A stretch of 55,092 bases of DNA from AC-32 sp038236705 (GCA_038236705.1 JBBRZN010000013.1:1-55092); one strand, 5' to 3'; positions 17,850 through 27,049 are shown, counted from the stretch's first letter. Notes: a model not told the origin generated them from the letters alone. Numbers and translations are program-made.

Positions 17850-18248
17850 GTGGGCAAGAACGTCCTCGTCATCAGCACCGTCGAACATGCGGACGACGTC
17901 TTGCATGCGCATGTCGGGGAGGCCGACACGATCAAGGTCGTGGTGCCGGTCGTACGGCAGGGCGTGCTCGACTGGCTCGCCAATGACCAGGAAGCGATCG
18001 GCCATGCGGAACAGGTCGCCGAACGCACGGCCGAGCAGCTTTCCGGCAAGACCGTCGATGCTGGTGCCGGGGAGGCGGACGTCGGTCTCGCCATCCGCGA
18101 CGCTCTTGCGACCTTTCCGGCGGACGAGATCGTCGTGGCGGTTCGTCCGGCAGAAGAGGAAGGGTTCGTCGAGTCGAGTGCGACCGACACCGCACCCCAA
18201 CACCGCGTCGAGGGAGTACCCGTCCGCTTTGTTGTGATCGCCGGCTAG
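17850..18248 (+). CDS. Small Usp-like hypothetical protein carried by E1
   Basis: 132 residues from GTG (MGKNVLVISTVEHADD...), ending VPVRFVVIAG. Alternating beta strands and helices (NVLVIST, DTIKVVVPVV, DEIVVAVRP, RFVVIAG) suggest a small Rossmann-like fold related to universal-stress-type domains found in actinobacteria. No catalytic motif. It is the only intact-looking gene in E1. Codon use matches a real gene; the opposite-strand frames are shadows. Confidence 0.7.
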   Translation: MGKNVLVISTVEHADDVLHAHVGEADTIKVVVPVVRQGVLDWLANDQEAIGHAEQVAERTAEQLSGKTVDAGAGEADVGLAIRDALATFPADEIVVAVRPAEEEGFVESSATDTAPQHRVEGVPVRFVVIAG

Positions 18249-18600
18249 GGGCGGGTGACGAGCCGACACTCGGCCGAGTGCGCCGGCGCGAGGACCTGTA
18301 AAGAGTTCGTGAGGGCGCAGCTGGTCCCGCCTCTCGCCGGCATCTAGTAGAGAGCGGCCAAGGCGTGCGCGCTGCGTGGGGGGCGGGAGATAACGAGCGC
18401 GCTTTGGATGCGACGCCCAGAGGGGAGAGGGGCGAAGCGTCCCGCCTTGGCCGCAGAAGTTCGGCAGGATAGCGTCTCTTCACGTAAACGGGCCGGACAG
18501 CGGGCGTGTCTGGCCCCACTTCCCGCTACGCAGCCCCCTTGGGAGCTTCGTCTAGTCGGTCTGATTTCCTAGCGGTAGTCAGTTTCTCCTCCCGGGTTGT
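18249..18600. other. E1 interior, nothing recognised
   Basis: 350 bases between the small cargo gene and the conserved block. No supported gene or RNA. Confidence 0.4.
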
Positions 18601-18890
18601 GTGCCCAATCCGTGCCCAAACGCCAAGCCCCGCCACTTCGCCGGACCTTCGCACCACCCGGACGAGCGCCACCGAAGTATCTCCCTGCTCCCAATCGGCT
18701 TTCCCGTGACTGTCGGGCTCTCACTACCGGCGCTAGATCCGAGGTGGCGGATCCGAGGCGCACTGCCCCCGCCGAAACGGGAGCAGTGAACCGACTGTCT
18801 GCCGTCTGCTGAATTCTCGGCGTTCGGTCGTCGGCCCCGAGTCTTTGAAGGTGCCCAGGTCGTGCTTTACCACCTCGCTTGCGCTTCGAC
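18601..18890. repeat. E1 copy of block shared with E2
   Basis: The first ~140 bp differ from the reverse complement of 35740-35882 at only about three positions; similarity then fades over a further ~150 bp. The block begins with tandem TGCCCAA units (TGCCCAATCCGTGCCCAAAC). Its distance to the att site is about 550 bp in both elements, on the side away from the integrase. No gene is evident. It could hold attP arm sites or an origin. From 18891 to attR nothing else is recognised. Confidence 0.85.
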
Positions 18891-19154
18891 TCGGCCTGCC
18901 CGGCGCTTGCGCACCCACGGACGGGTTTCTCTAGGTCTGGGAGGGTGTTTCGAAGCCCTTGCGCCCGCGCCGGCTGCTCGGCGGGCTCGTTCTCTCTCGA
19001 CCTGTTCCTGGGCCGTCTTGCCAGTCTCCATAGCCTCGCGAATCGTCGCCCGAGGGCGGGTGGACACCGGCTTCCGGAGTGTCGCGCCCGCGGTTTTCTG
19101 CGAGCGTTAGGCGGTAGTACCACCCCTGAGGCGCGGCGCTTGGCGGGAACGTTG

Positions 19155-19181
19155 CGCAGGTTCGATTCCTGCCAGGCGCAT
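19155..19181 (+). other. attR of E1
   Basis: Perfect 27-bp copy of the tRNA-Arg 3' end, lacking the rest of the tRNA. It marks the right limit of E1. Confidence 0.85.
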
Positions 19182-19225
19182 GGTCCCCCTTGAGAGCGGC
19201 TCCCGTTGGCTTTAGGCTGTCGCCC

Positions 19226-19513
19226 ATGAGATACCTGATCGAACGCAGCTACCACGTCGCCCACGACCGGATGCCAGAGGTCGGGCGACGCTCGAGAGAA
19301 ATCAGGAACGAGCACTTCCCCGAAATCATCTGGGAGCACAGCCACGTGGTCGTCGACGACTCGGGCACGGTGAAGTCCTTCTGCGTCTACGACGCGCCGA
19401 CCGAGCAGATCGTGCGTGACCATGCCGAGCAGCTCGGGCTCCACGACCTGGTCGCGATCTACGAGATCGCCGGCGACGTCACGCCGGAAGACTTCCCGCT
19501 CGATCAGGGCTGA
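19226..19513 (+). CDS. DUF4242 family protein
   Basis: 95 residues beginning MRYLIERSYHVAHDRMPE. It resembles the DUF4242 small ferredoxin-like proteins, some of which bind nickel; WEHSHVVVDDSGTVKSFCVYDAPTEQIVRDHAE is the typical central stretch (quoted in parts: WEHSHVVVDD, KSFCVYDAPT). The internal ATG is chosen over the open frame's earlier one, since the family starts here. First chromosomal gene after E1; it overlaps the cyclase gene tail to tail by 10 bp. Confidence 0.8.
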   Translation: MRYLIERSYHVAHDRMPEVGRRSREIRNEHFPEIIWEHSHVVVDDSGTVKSFCVYDAPTEQIVRDHAEQLGLHDLVAIYEIAGDVTPEDFPLDQG

Positions 19514-21603
19514 TCGTCGAGCGCGGGCGTCCCGCGGCGTCCGAGCAGCTCCGCGTCGGTCACGTGGAAAAGCGCCTGCAGCGCCACCGCCTGGCGGCGC
19601 GTGATGTCGCGTCGCAGCTCCTGCTCGTCTTCCGGTACCACCGCCAGCGCCTGGCGGTAGTAGTCGACCGCCTCGTCCTTCGCCCAGCCGCGCCCGGCCT
19701 GGTCGCCCGCGACGACCAAGAACTCGGCGGCCCGGCCGTTCTGGCCGGCCTCGAGCCAGTGGTGCGCCAGCGCCGAGGCCGCGGCGAGGCCGTCATGCGT
19801 CTGCTCCTCGAGATACCGCGCCACGGTCGCGTGCCGGTCGCGGCGCGCGGGTCGAGGCAGCGTGGCGTAGGCGATGTCCCGGATCAGGATGTGCTTGAAG
19901 GTGAACTGCTGCTCGCCGACGAGGCGTGAGACGGGCTCGCGTCGCACGAAGTCGCGCCGCTCGAGCGAGTCGAGGACCTGCGCGAGCTCCGGGCCGCCGG
20001 AGGCCATCGCCTCGAGCGCGCCCCGCCAGAACGTCGCGCCGACGACCGAGGCGTCGAGCAGCACGTTGCGCTCGGGCGCGGGCAGCACGTCGAGGCGGGC
20101 GGAGACGATCGCGCGGATGCTGGTCGGCAGCTCTTCCGTGCCTCCCATGGCCCGCTCCGAGACCGAAGCCGCGAGCTCCTCGATGAAGAGCGGGTTGCCC
20201 TCCGCCGTGCCCACAATCGCGGCGGTATCGAAGCCCGTCTCCTCCAGCACGTACCGGGCCAACTGTTGCGAGTGCTCGTCGCGCAGGGGCTCGAGCGGGA
20301 GCGCGGTGTAGCCGGGCAGGTCGCCGCCCCACGAGGGCCGGTGCTCGCGCAGCTCCGGCCGGGCGAGCGCGAGCAGGAGCAGGGGGACGTCGCGCACGCG
20401 TGAGCCGAGCATCTCGAGCAGCTCGAGAGTGCCCGCGTCCGCCCAGTGGATGTCCTCGAAGACGAGCAACGTCGGCTTCCGCCGGGCGAACTCCTCCAGG
20501 AGCCGGCGCGCGGAGTAAAAGAGCTCCTCGCGGCCCGCCGCGGTCTCCTCGGTGGCAAGGCCGATCAGGGTGCCCACGTGCTCGGCGACCGACGGCGCCT
20601 CGTCTGCGCCCACCAGGTCGGCAACGGCCTCGTGCAGCTTCCGCCAGGCCTCGGCGCCGAGGTCGCTGTCGAAGATCCCCGTGATCTGCTTGACGTGCTG
20701 GGCGAAGGCGCCGTAGGTGGTCTTCTCGCCGTAGGGAACGGAGCGGCCGCGGAGCGCCTGCCCGCCGTCAGCGGTGATGTGCTCCGAGAGCTCGCTCGCG
20801 AGCCGCGTCTTCCCGATCCCAGCGGGGCCGAAGACGGTCACCACGTGAGGCCGCCGCTCGGCGACCGCCTGCTCCCAGATCCGGTGCAGCGTCGCTAGCT
20901 CGTGGTCTCGCCCGACGATCGGGAAGCGCTGTGCGCCCCGCTCGCCCGGCGGCGCCGGCGCGGAGAGCGCCAGCCACGTCTGCACGGGCGCGCTCTTGCC
21001 CTTGACGGTCACAGCCTCCATCGGCCGGTACTCGACCGTCGACCTGGTGTTGCGGTAGGTCTCCTCGCCCACGAGCACGCCGTCCGGCGGCGCGAACCCC
21101 TGGAGCCTCGACGCGGTGTTGACCACGTCTCCGGCCACGAGACCCTCGCCCTTCCCCAGGTCGGCGCCCATCGCGACGATCGCCTCGCCGGTGTTCACCG
21201 CCACGCGCACCTGCAGGTCGAGCTCCGGATCGGCGGCGTTCAGCTCGGAGAGGGCGTCGCGGATCGCGAGCGCGGCGCGGACAGCGCGCTCTGGGTCGTC
21301 CCCGTGGGCGACGGGCGCGCCGAAGACTCCCATGACCGCGTCGCCGATGAACTTCTCGACCAGGCCGCCATGAGCCTCGATCTCCGCCCGCACGCGCTGG
21401 AAGTAGGGCATCTGAATCGCCCGGACGTCCTCCGGGTCGAGCTTCTCGGAGCGAGCGGTGAAGCCGACGAGGTCGGCAAAGAGGACGGAGACGATCTTCC
21501 GCTCTTCGCGCGCCCCGGTTCGCTCCGCCAGGCGGGTGCCGCAGTCACTGCAGAACCTCGACTCGGCCGCATTCTCTCGCCCACAGGTCGAGCACGCGCT
21601 CAT
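19504..21603 (-). CDS. Class III adenylate/guanylate cyclase with AAA ATPase domain
   Basis: 699 residues from ATG 21601-21603. Order: a zinc ribbon (CSTCGREN...FCSDCG, 4-21), a class III cyclase domain (about 35-220, with metal Asp in LFADLVGFTARS and KFIGDAVMGVFGAP), an AAA/NACHT-like ATPase (Walker A FGPAGIGKTRLA near 275, Walker B LLVFEDIHWAD near 395), then helical TPR-like repeats to the end. A cytoplasmic signalling protein making cAMP or cGMP under ATPase control. The frame is open far upstream, but that part overlaps the next gene and is not conserved. Its C-terminus is shorter than many relatives. Confidence 0.88.
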   Translation of the reverse strand: MSACSTCGRENAAESRFCSDCGTRLAERTGAREERKIVSVLFADLVGFTARSEKLDPEDVRAIQMPYFQRVRAEIEAHGGLVEKFIGDAVMGVFGAPVAHGDDPERAVRAALAIRDALSELNAADPELDLQVRVAVNTGEAIVAMGADLGKGEGLVAGDVVNTASRLQGFAPPDGVLVGEETYRNTRSTVEYRPMEAVTVKGKSAPVQTWLALSAPAPPGERGAQRFPIVGRDHELATLHRIWEQAVAERRPHVVTVFGPAGIGKTRLASELSEHITADGGQALRGRSVPYGEKTTYGAFAQHVKQITGIFDSDLGAEAWRKLHEAVADLVGADEAPSVAEHVGTLIGLATEETAAGREELFYSARRLLEEFARRKPTLLVFEDIHWADAGTLELLEMLGSRVRDVPLLLLALARPELREHRPSWGGDLPGYTALPLEPLRDEHSQQLARYVLEETGFDTAAIVGTAEGNPLFIEELAASVSERAMGGTEELPTSIRAIVSARLDVLPAPERNVLLDASVVGATFWRGALEAMASGGPELAQVLDSLERRDFVRREPVSRLVGEQQFTFKHILIRDIAYATLPRPARRDRHATVARYLEEQTHDGLAAASALAHHWLEAGQNGRAAEFLVVAGDQAGRGWAKDEAVDYYRQALAVVPEDEQELRRDITRRQAVALQALFHVTDAELLGRRGTPALDDQP

Positions 21604-21618
21604 GCCCACAGCGTACGG

Positions 21619-21654
21619 CGCCCCCGCGCGCCCGTGAAGGGGCACGCGGGGGCT
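21619..21654 (-). terminator. GC-rich hairpin after the secreted-protein gene
   Basis: GCCCCCGCG (21619-21628) pairs with CGCGGGGGC (21645-21653), just downstream of the gene ending at 21666. No U-run, so intrinsic termination is likely but not proven. Confidence 0.5.
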
Positions 21655-21665
21655 GGGAGAGAGAG

Positions 21666-23507
21666 CTACTTCGTGCAGCCGGGGAACTTGAAGGACACGA
21701 TTCGCGTCCGCCAGGTTCCGATCACCACGACATCCTGGCCGAGGTATTCCTGCGTATACCAGAAGGTGCAGTCGTCCGACGGGTCCACGGTTAGGTCGCT
21801 GTAGTCGCCCCAGCGGCCCTCGACCTCGGTCTGCGGGCCGGTGCCGGTGTAGGCCACCTGCTCGGTCTGCGTCATCTGGCCGAGCGGGTCGCCCGCGTTG
21901 CGGCCGGTGTAGCGGACGGACGGGTAGTCGCTCGGCCCCGAAGCGCTGAAGCCCACGGCGACATCGCCCCTCCTGTCCTGGGCGATGCTGCCCATCCAGC
22001 GCCAGAGCGGGCCCGTCGCCGCGTCGGTCGGGGCGTAGGTGCCTTGCTGGTAGACCGACGGCGCACCACCCTTCGGGATCCGCACCTCGTACCAGCGGAT
22101 GCCGTCGCGGGCGTCGGGCGTCACCACCGTGTGGTTGAGCAGCACCGATGCGTAGCTGCCGAAGTTCCGGTACGCGAGACGGAACATCAGCCGGTCGCCG
22201 AGGACGTCGAGCTGCTGCGGCCCGCCCTTCTGCGGCACGCAGTTCGGGCCGTAGCCGTAGACGCACTGAGGCCTCACGTACGGCGCGACCGGGAGCGCGT
22301 AGTCCGGCGAGCCGTGGTTGCCGAAGGTCGAGTTGGCCGGGTTTGCCCAGTCGACGTGGAACTTCCAGAGCCGCAGCCTGAAGCCGTCGTCTCCGGGAGT
22401 GGTCGGCGGGACGGTGCTGGCGTCGTCGATCTCGGCGAAGAGATTCGGCGAGCCGGCCGGCGGCAGCGTGCCGCCGTCGAGGTCGCCCGGGAGCTGGCCG
22501 ACGTACTGGCCGCCCGGCGGGTTGTTCGCTGCCTCGTCGAAGTAGACGACCCGCGCAGGCTGGCCCGCGAGCATCTTGGCCCGCTCGAACGCGAATGCGC
22601 CCGCGCCACTCGAAGTAACCGTCCCATCCGGGAACTCGTTCGTGGACATGTAGTACGCGTCCGGCCAGACGCCGAGCTTCTCGTAGTCGTGGAACGTCCG
22701 GCCGAAGTGGAACTCGTAGAGGTAATACGAGCCGGTCGCATCGCCGGTCGTCGAAACGGCGATGCACTGCCCGTACTCCTCGTTGTCGGCCGGCGTCGCA
22801 ATGAACTGCGTCAGCAGCCACCGGCTCGCCAGTTGGTCGTAGAGCACCACGGGGTCGCCGTCGTTGTGGGTGGCGCATTCGCCGCCGGCGTTTGCCCAGA
22901 GCTGATTGATCGGCGTCGCGCCGCGCAGCACCTGGCCGGTCTTCGAGAAGACCACGAAGTCGGTGTTGACCATCTGGACGTATTGGGTCGCGCCGACCTC
23001 GCCGTTCGTGTCGGGCGGCAGGCAGCTGCAGCTGCTCGGCAGATCGCAGGGCTCGCCGAACGGCAGGCAGATGCCGTCGAAGTTCTGGATCGGTGCGGAG
23101 ATCGGGCCGGAACCCTTCTTCCCCTGCACGACCGGGTCCTTCGCGCCCGGCGCCGACTGCTGCGGCTTGAGCGACTCGATCTCGCGGCTCTGGAGCTGGC
23201 CCGGCGTGACGGGCAGCACCGGCAGCGACGAGACCTCCGGCGACGTGCCCTGGAAGATCCCGTTGCTCACGTGCGGGCCGAACGAGGCGGTCGGCGTGGC
23301 GGTCGAGGCCAATGTTGCCCCGGCTGCCGCGCTGCTCGCCCGGGCGACCCCGAACGCTTGTGTGGTCTGCTTTCCGGTCGTCCCTGCGCCGGAGCCTCCG
23401 GCGACGGCGAACACGACGCCGGCAATCACGACCGGAAGCGACGCTACGACGATCGTCCTGCGTCGCCGGAGCGCTGCGGCGACGGGCAAAAAGAGCTTCC
23501 GCGGCAT
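21666..23507 (-). CDS. Large secreted protein of unknown function
   Basis: 613 residues from ATG 23507, preceded by GGTGAAGGA; the longer open frame upstream is not protein-like. The N-terminus is basic then hydrophobic (RRRRTIVVASLPVVIAGVVF), a signal peptide or anchor. The body repeats aromatic and Gly-rich strands (GDPVVLYDQLASRWLL, GRWGDYSDLTVDP), suggesting a beta-propeller, and has several Cys pairs near CLPFGEPCDLPSSCSC. No catalytic signature. Exported; possible surface binding protein. Stands alone, tail to head with the cyclase gene. Confidence 0.7.
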   Translation of the reverse strand: MPRKLFLPVAAALRRRRTIVVASLPVVIAGVVFAVAGGSGAGTTGKQTTQAFGVARASSAAAGATLASTATPTASFGPHVSNGIFQGTSPEVSSLPVLPVTPGQLQSREIESLKPQQSAPGAKDPVVQGKKGSGPISAPIQNFDGICLPFGEPCDLPSSCSCLPPDTNGEVGATQYVQMVNTDFVVFSKTGQVLRGATPINQLWANAGGECATHNDGDPVVLYDQLASRWLLTQFIATPADNEEYGQCIAVSTTGDATGSYYLYEFHFGRTFHDYEKLGVWPDAYYMSTNEFPDGTVTSSGAGAFAFERAKMLAGQPARVVYFDEAANNPPGGQYVGQLPGDLDGGTLPPAGSPNLFAEIDDASTVPPTTPGDDGFRLRLWKFHVDWANPANSTFGNHGSPDYALPVAPYVRPQCVYGYGPNCVPQKGGPQQLDVLGDRLMFRLAYRNFGSYASVLLNHTVVTPDARDGIRWYEVRIPKGGAPSVYQQGTYAPTDAATGPLWRWMGSIAQDRRGDVAVGFSASGPSDYPSVRYTGRNAGDPLGQMTQTEQVAYTGTGPQTEVEGRWGDYSDLTVDPSDDCTFWYTQEYLGQDVVVIGTWRTRIVSFKFPGCTK

Positions 23508-23698
23508 TCCTTCACCCCCTGGATTCGTTCCCTGTGATGACGGCGGCGGGCTCGCCCGCCGCCGCTCAGGGAAGATAGCTTTCCGCAAATTGGCCGGTCA
23601 AAACCTCGCCGTGAATTACCGCGGGCATTCAGTTTTCGATTGACGAATCAATCAGCGCGCTAGGCAATTGTCTCTTTCCGGGTTACCCTCTGGCAGCA

Positions 23699-25087
23699 CT
23701 GACTGCCGTCGCCGCGTACCTCCGAGGGCTGAGACCGCAGCTCCCCCGCCCTGTCTGGCTGCTCGAGGCCGGCGGTGTCGCCAACTCGCTCGGGAACGGG
23801 ATCGTGATCCCGTTCCTGATCATCTACCTGCACGACGTGCGCCACATCGGCCTCGGCACATCGGGCCTCGTGGTCGCGGAGCTGCTCGGAATCGGCCTCT
23901 TCGGGAGCCCGCTCGTAGGACGTGTAGTCGACAGCGTCGGAGCACGCACGACGCTGATGGCCTCGCTCGCCCTGCTTGCGGCCGGCTACGGCGGCTTCCC
24001 GTTCGTGCGGCATCCGTGGCAGGCGTTCGCCCTGGCCGCCATCGCGGGTGCCGGAAACGCCGGCTTCGCGCCGAGCCACTCGAGCCTGCTCGCGGCGCTC
24101 ACCTCCCGCGGGCAGCGCACCGTCGCCTACGCGCTCACGCGCGTGTCCGACAACCTCGGCTTCGGGATCGGCGGCCTCGTCGGCGGCCTGATCGCGACGA
24201 CCGAGGTACCCGAGAGCTTCGACGTGCTCTTCGCGGTGGACGCCGGCACCTTCGTCGCGTTCATGGGCCTGCTGCTCTTCGTCCCGGCGCCGTCGCTCGG
24301 GCCGGCGGCCGCGCACCTGCGCGGCCGCTACGCGGAGGTCCTCCGCGACCGCACCTTCGTCTGGCTGCTCGCGCTGACCGCCCTACTGGTCGCCGCCGCG
24401 TACGCGCAGATCTCGACCACGCTGCCGCCCTACGCGAAGGAGCACGCGTCGGTCAGCGAGGCCGGGATCGGGATCATCTTCTTCGTCAACACAATGGTGC
24501 TCGTGCTCGCGCAGCTTCCGCTGGCGAAGGCGCTTCGCGGCCGCAGGCGGCTGCGCGCGCTTGCACTGACGGGAGCGATCTTCAGCGGCACGTGCCTCGC
24601 GGTGCTGTTCGCGGGCACCTGGTTCAGCGGCACGACCGCGGTGGCACTGCTCTGTGGCGCGATTGTCATCTTCAGCATCGGCGAATGCCTGCACGGGGCG
24701 GTCAACAACCCGCTGATCGCCGATCTCGCGGCCGAGCACCTGATGGGGCGCTACATGGCGCTGCGCACATCGTCGTGGCAGCTCGGCTTCCTGGCCGGGC
24801 CTGCGATCGGGGCTCTCCTGCTCGCGCGCTCGCCCACCGCCCTCTGGGCAGGATGTGCCGGAGCGTGCGCCCTGGCCGCCTTCGGGTTCCTCCTGCTGGA
24901 GCGCCGGATCCCCGCCGAAGCCGCCAGAACGCCGGGCTCGGAGCGAGTTGGGAACAAGGCTTTCCGGGTACTATGGCGAACCTCGACAGTGAAATCCGAC
25001 GACCCCCTCAGTCCCGGTGCCAAGCCTTCCCCGCATCAAGCGCCCGAGACCTCGCACGCAGGCGAGGGACGCCGGCGCACGCCCTGA
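23699..25087 (+). CDS. MFS transporter (paralogue of 15064-16371), rare start
   Basis: A 12-helix exporter whose N-terminus (AVAAYLRGLRPQLP, GNGIVIPFLIIYLHDV) aligns with the other MFS protein here. That conserved part lies upstream of the first GTG (23804), and the frame contains no ATG, GTG or TTG before it. CTG at 23699 (L-T-A-V-A-A-Y) is the best start unless a base error hides an ATG. Loop signature GRVVDSVGARTTLMAS. The last ~50 residues are polar, and the final 70 bp overlap the CorA start, so the tail may be accidental. Confidence 0.8.
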   Translation: MTAVAAYLRGLRPQLPRPVWLLEAGGVANSLGNGIVIPFLIIYLHDVRHIGLGTSGLVVAELLGIGLFGSPLVGRVVDSVGARTTLMASLALLAAGYGGFPFVRHPWQAFALAAIAGAGNAGFAPSHSSLLAALTSRGQRTVAYALTRVSDNLGFGIGGLVGGLIATTEVPESFDVLFAVDAGTFVAFMGLLLFVPAPSLGPAAAHLRGRYAEVLRDRTFVWLLALTALLVAAAYAQISTTLPPYAKEHASVSEAGIGIIFFVNTMVLVLAQLPLAKALRGRRRLRALALTGAIFSGTCLAVLFAGTWFSGTTAVALLCGAIVIFSIGECLHGAVNNPLIADLAAEHLMGRYMALRTSSWQLGFLAGPAIGALLLARSPTALWAGCAGACALAAFGFLLLERRIPAEAARTPGSERVGNKAFRVLWRTSTVKSDDPLSPGAKPSPHQAPETSHAGEGRRRTP

Positions 25088-26003
25088 GCGGCGCGTTGCC
25101 GAGCTCCACGCGCACGGCCTGACCTGGGTCCACCTCGACAATCCCGGCGCGGAGGAAGCGACCGCCCTGGCCGAGCGCTTCGGCTGGCACCCGCTCGACC
25201 TCGAGGACGTCCTCTCGAAGCGCCAGCGGCCGAAGGTCGACGAGTACCCCGAGTACCTCTTCGGCGTCCTCCACTTCCCGGTCTACGACAAGGCCGTCCA
25301 GCGCCTGAACGCCGCCGAGCTCGACGTCTTCGTCGGCCACGACTACCTCGTCACGCTGCCGAACGTGGAGCTGCTGCCGGTGACGCGGCTCTTCCGGCGC
25401 TGCGAGGGGGACGAGGAGCTCCGCGAACAGCTCTTCACGAAGGGGTCGGGCTACCTGCTCTACCACATCCTCGACGACCTCTTCGACTACTGCTTCCCGA
25501 TCCTCGACAAGATCGGGCACAAGCTCGACTCGGTCGAGGACGACCTGTTCGAGAAGCGCGCCGAGGAGGTCGTCCGCGACCTCTCGAACGTGAAGCAGGA
25601 GATCATCTCCTACCGGAAGATCATCAAGCCGGAGCGCTCCACCCTGCGCTTGCTCGAGCGCCACGTCGAGCGGTTCCTGCCGCAGCAGCTCGAGCTCTAC
25701 TTCGACGACATCGTGGACGCGAGCGAGCGGATCTGGGACCTGCTCGACAACTACAAGGAGGTCGTCGAGGCGCTCGAGGACACGAACGAGTCGGTCATCT
25801 CGCATCGCCAGAACGACGTCCTGCGCTTCCTCACCGTCGTGACGGTGATCCTGCTCCCGCTCACCCTGATCACCGGGATCTTCGGCATGAACGTCCACTT
25901 CCCCGGCTTCGGCACCGCTGCCGCGTTCTGGGCGATCATCGGCGGGATGGTGGGCCTGGCAATCGGCCTGACCGCGTTCTTCCGCCTCAAGCGCTGGCTC
26001 TGA
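25017..26003 (+). CDS. corA: CorA family Mg2+/Co2+ transporter
   Basis: 328 residues from GTG 25017. It has a long cytoplasmic alpha/beta and helical funnel domain, then two C-terminal membrane helices with the signature GMN (IFGMNVHFPG near residue 296) at the end of the first helix, forming a pentameric divalent-cation channel. Overlaps the end of the MFS frame by 71 bp. A terminator hairpin follows at 26023. The N-terminal ~25 residues are basic and not conserved. Confidence 0.92.
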   Translation: MPSLPRIKRPRPRTQARDAGARPERRVAELHAHGLTWVHLDNPGAEEATALAERFGWHPLDLEDVLSKRQRPKVDEYPEYLFGVLHFPVYDKAVQRLNAAELDVFVGHDYLVTLPNVELLPVTRLFRRCEGDEELREQLFTKGSGYLLYHILDDLFDYCFPILDKIGHKLDSVEDDLFEKRAEEVVRDLSNVKQEIISYRKIIKPERSTLRLLERHVERFLPQQLELYFDDIVDASERIWDLLDNYKEVVEALEDTNESVISHRQNDVLRFLTVVTVILLPLTLITGIFGMNVHFPGFGTAAAFWAIIGGMVGLAIGLTAFFRLKRWL

Positions 26004-26022
26004 ACACCTGGCGGCGCCGGCA

Positions 26023-26052
26023 GGGAGTCCGAGCAGTTGCCCGGACTCCCTT
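26023..26052. terminator. Terminator between corA and the STG-repeat gene
   Basis: GGGAGTCCG (26023-26031) and CGGACTCCC (26042-26050) form a 9-bp stem with a 10-nt loop followed by TT. It lies between convergent genes and could serve both. Confidence 0.7.
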
Positions 26053-26060
26053 AGGCATGG

Positions 26061-26915
26061 TTACGGCATTGCGGGCGGGCGCCGCTGCGTGCGCAGCGCG
26101 AACCCAACGGCGGTGAGCGCGAGGATCGCCCCGGCCGCGAGTGCGGCCGCCTCCGGACCCGGCGCCCAGTTAGAGGTCCCGCCGGGGCTGGCGGAGACGG
26201 GCGTGGCGGTCGGCTGCTCCACGACGCCGGTCGTGACCTCGGCCGGCGTTACAGGCGGCTCTTGCACGATTCCAGTCGAGATCTCGGAAGGCGCGGCCGG
26301 CGCTTCGCCGGTGATGCCCGTGCTGATCTCGGACGGATTCGCCGCGCGTCCAGCCTGAGCGGCGGCAGGCGGAGCCTGCGCGTCGCCAAGGCCCGTGCTC
26401 ACTTCTGACGCCGTCACGCGGTCGCTCGAAACGCCGGTCAGCCCAGTGCTGACCTCGGATGCGGTCGCGTGGGTGGCTACCGCGGCGGGCGTACCCGTCG
26501 ACGGTGCGCCTCCTGTCGGCGCGAACACCGCCCCGCTCGCCGATCCGACACTGGCCGCGGCCATACCGGCGACGACCGAGAGCACGGCGAGCTTCTCTCG
26601 CATTCCGTGCGCCTCGACGTCGTCCAGCAACCGCCGGACCTCTTCCTCGTCGAAGGTGAGCGTGATCTGGTCACCGGTCGTCGTGCCCAGCAATCGCTCG
26701 AGGTCCTGTGGCTCCCAAGCAAGCGCGATCCGCTCGGTCTCGGGCTTGTCGCCGTCGGCGGCGACCCGCTGCACGTCGAGCAAGAGGTCGACCGGACCCT
26801 CGTCGGTGCGCAGCACGCCCTCCACCTCGTCCCTCGAGACCGTTGCGACGAGGCCGCGCGCCTCGGCGTCCGGTCGGGACTCAACGAGGCGGACGGTTCC
26901 GCTTCTCTCGTCCAT
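26061..26915 (-). CDS. Two-helix membrane protein with STG repeats
   Basis: 284 residues from ATG 26915 (GAAGGAGG upstream). Residues 1-105 form a charged cytoplasmic domain (dimer-like beta/alpha, EEVRRLLDDVEAHG). A membrane helix spans about 108-131. Five degenerate repeats of S-E-(V/I)-S/T-T-G-(L/I/V) begin near 153, 170, 195, 210 and 225, in Ala/Pro-rich linkers. A second helix lies near 247-265, with a basic RTQRR tail. Not a family I recognise. The repeats probably face outside and may be a binding or modification motif. Confidence 0.75.
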   Translation of the reverse strand: MDERSGTVRLVESRPDAEARGLVATVSRDEVEGVLRTDEGPVDLLLDVQRVAADGDKPETERIALAWEPQDLERLLGTTTGDQITLTFDEEEVRRLLDDVEAHGMREKLAVLSVVAGMAAASVGSASGAVFAPTGGAPSTGTPAAVATHATASEVSTGLTGVSSDRVTASEVSTGLGDAQAPPAAAQAGRAANPSEISTGITGEAPAAPSEISTGIVQEPPVTPAEVTTGVVEQPTATPVSASPGGTSNWAPGPEAAALAAGAILALTAVGFALRTQRRPPAMP

Positions 26916-27049
26916 GTTGCCTCCTTCATCTACCGCGCCGCGAGAGACACGACGCTTACAACGACAAGACGGACAGCCGCCTCTCGATCTTCCGACTTTT
27001 CGAGAGCCTTTGCAATGATCGCGACGAGCCCAGCAGGGCTTGAGTTGAG

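Larger units (their letters stand above)
16409..19181. mobile_element. Decayed integrative element E1 in tRNA-Arg
   Basis: Bounded by a perfect 27-bp direct repeat: the tRNA-Arg 3' end (16409-16435) and a second copy (19155-19181). Integrase remains lie next to the tRNA, one cargo gene is recognisable (17850), and the rest is non-coding. A block at 18601-18890 is nearly identical to one in E2. At 2.8 kb with a broken integrase it is a remnant, not an active element. Confidence 0.85.

Noticed and set aside
19504..22878. One 1124-residue minus-strand open frame
   Set aside because: Only the part from ATG 21603 downward is conserved (cyclase-ATPase); the rest is a GC-rich shadow of the secreted-protein gene in another frame.
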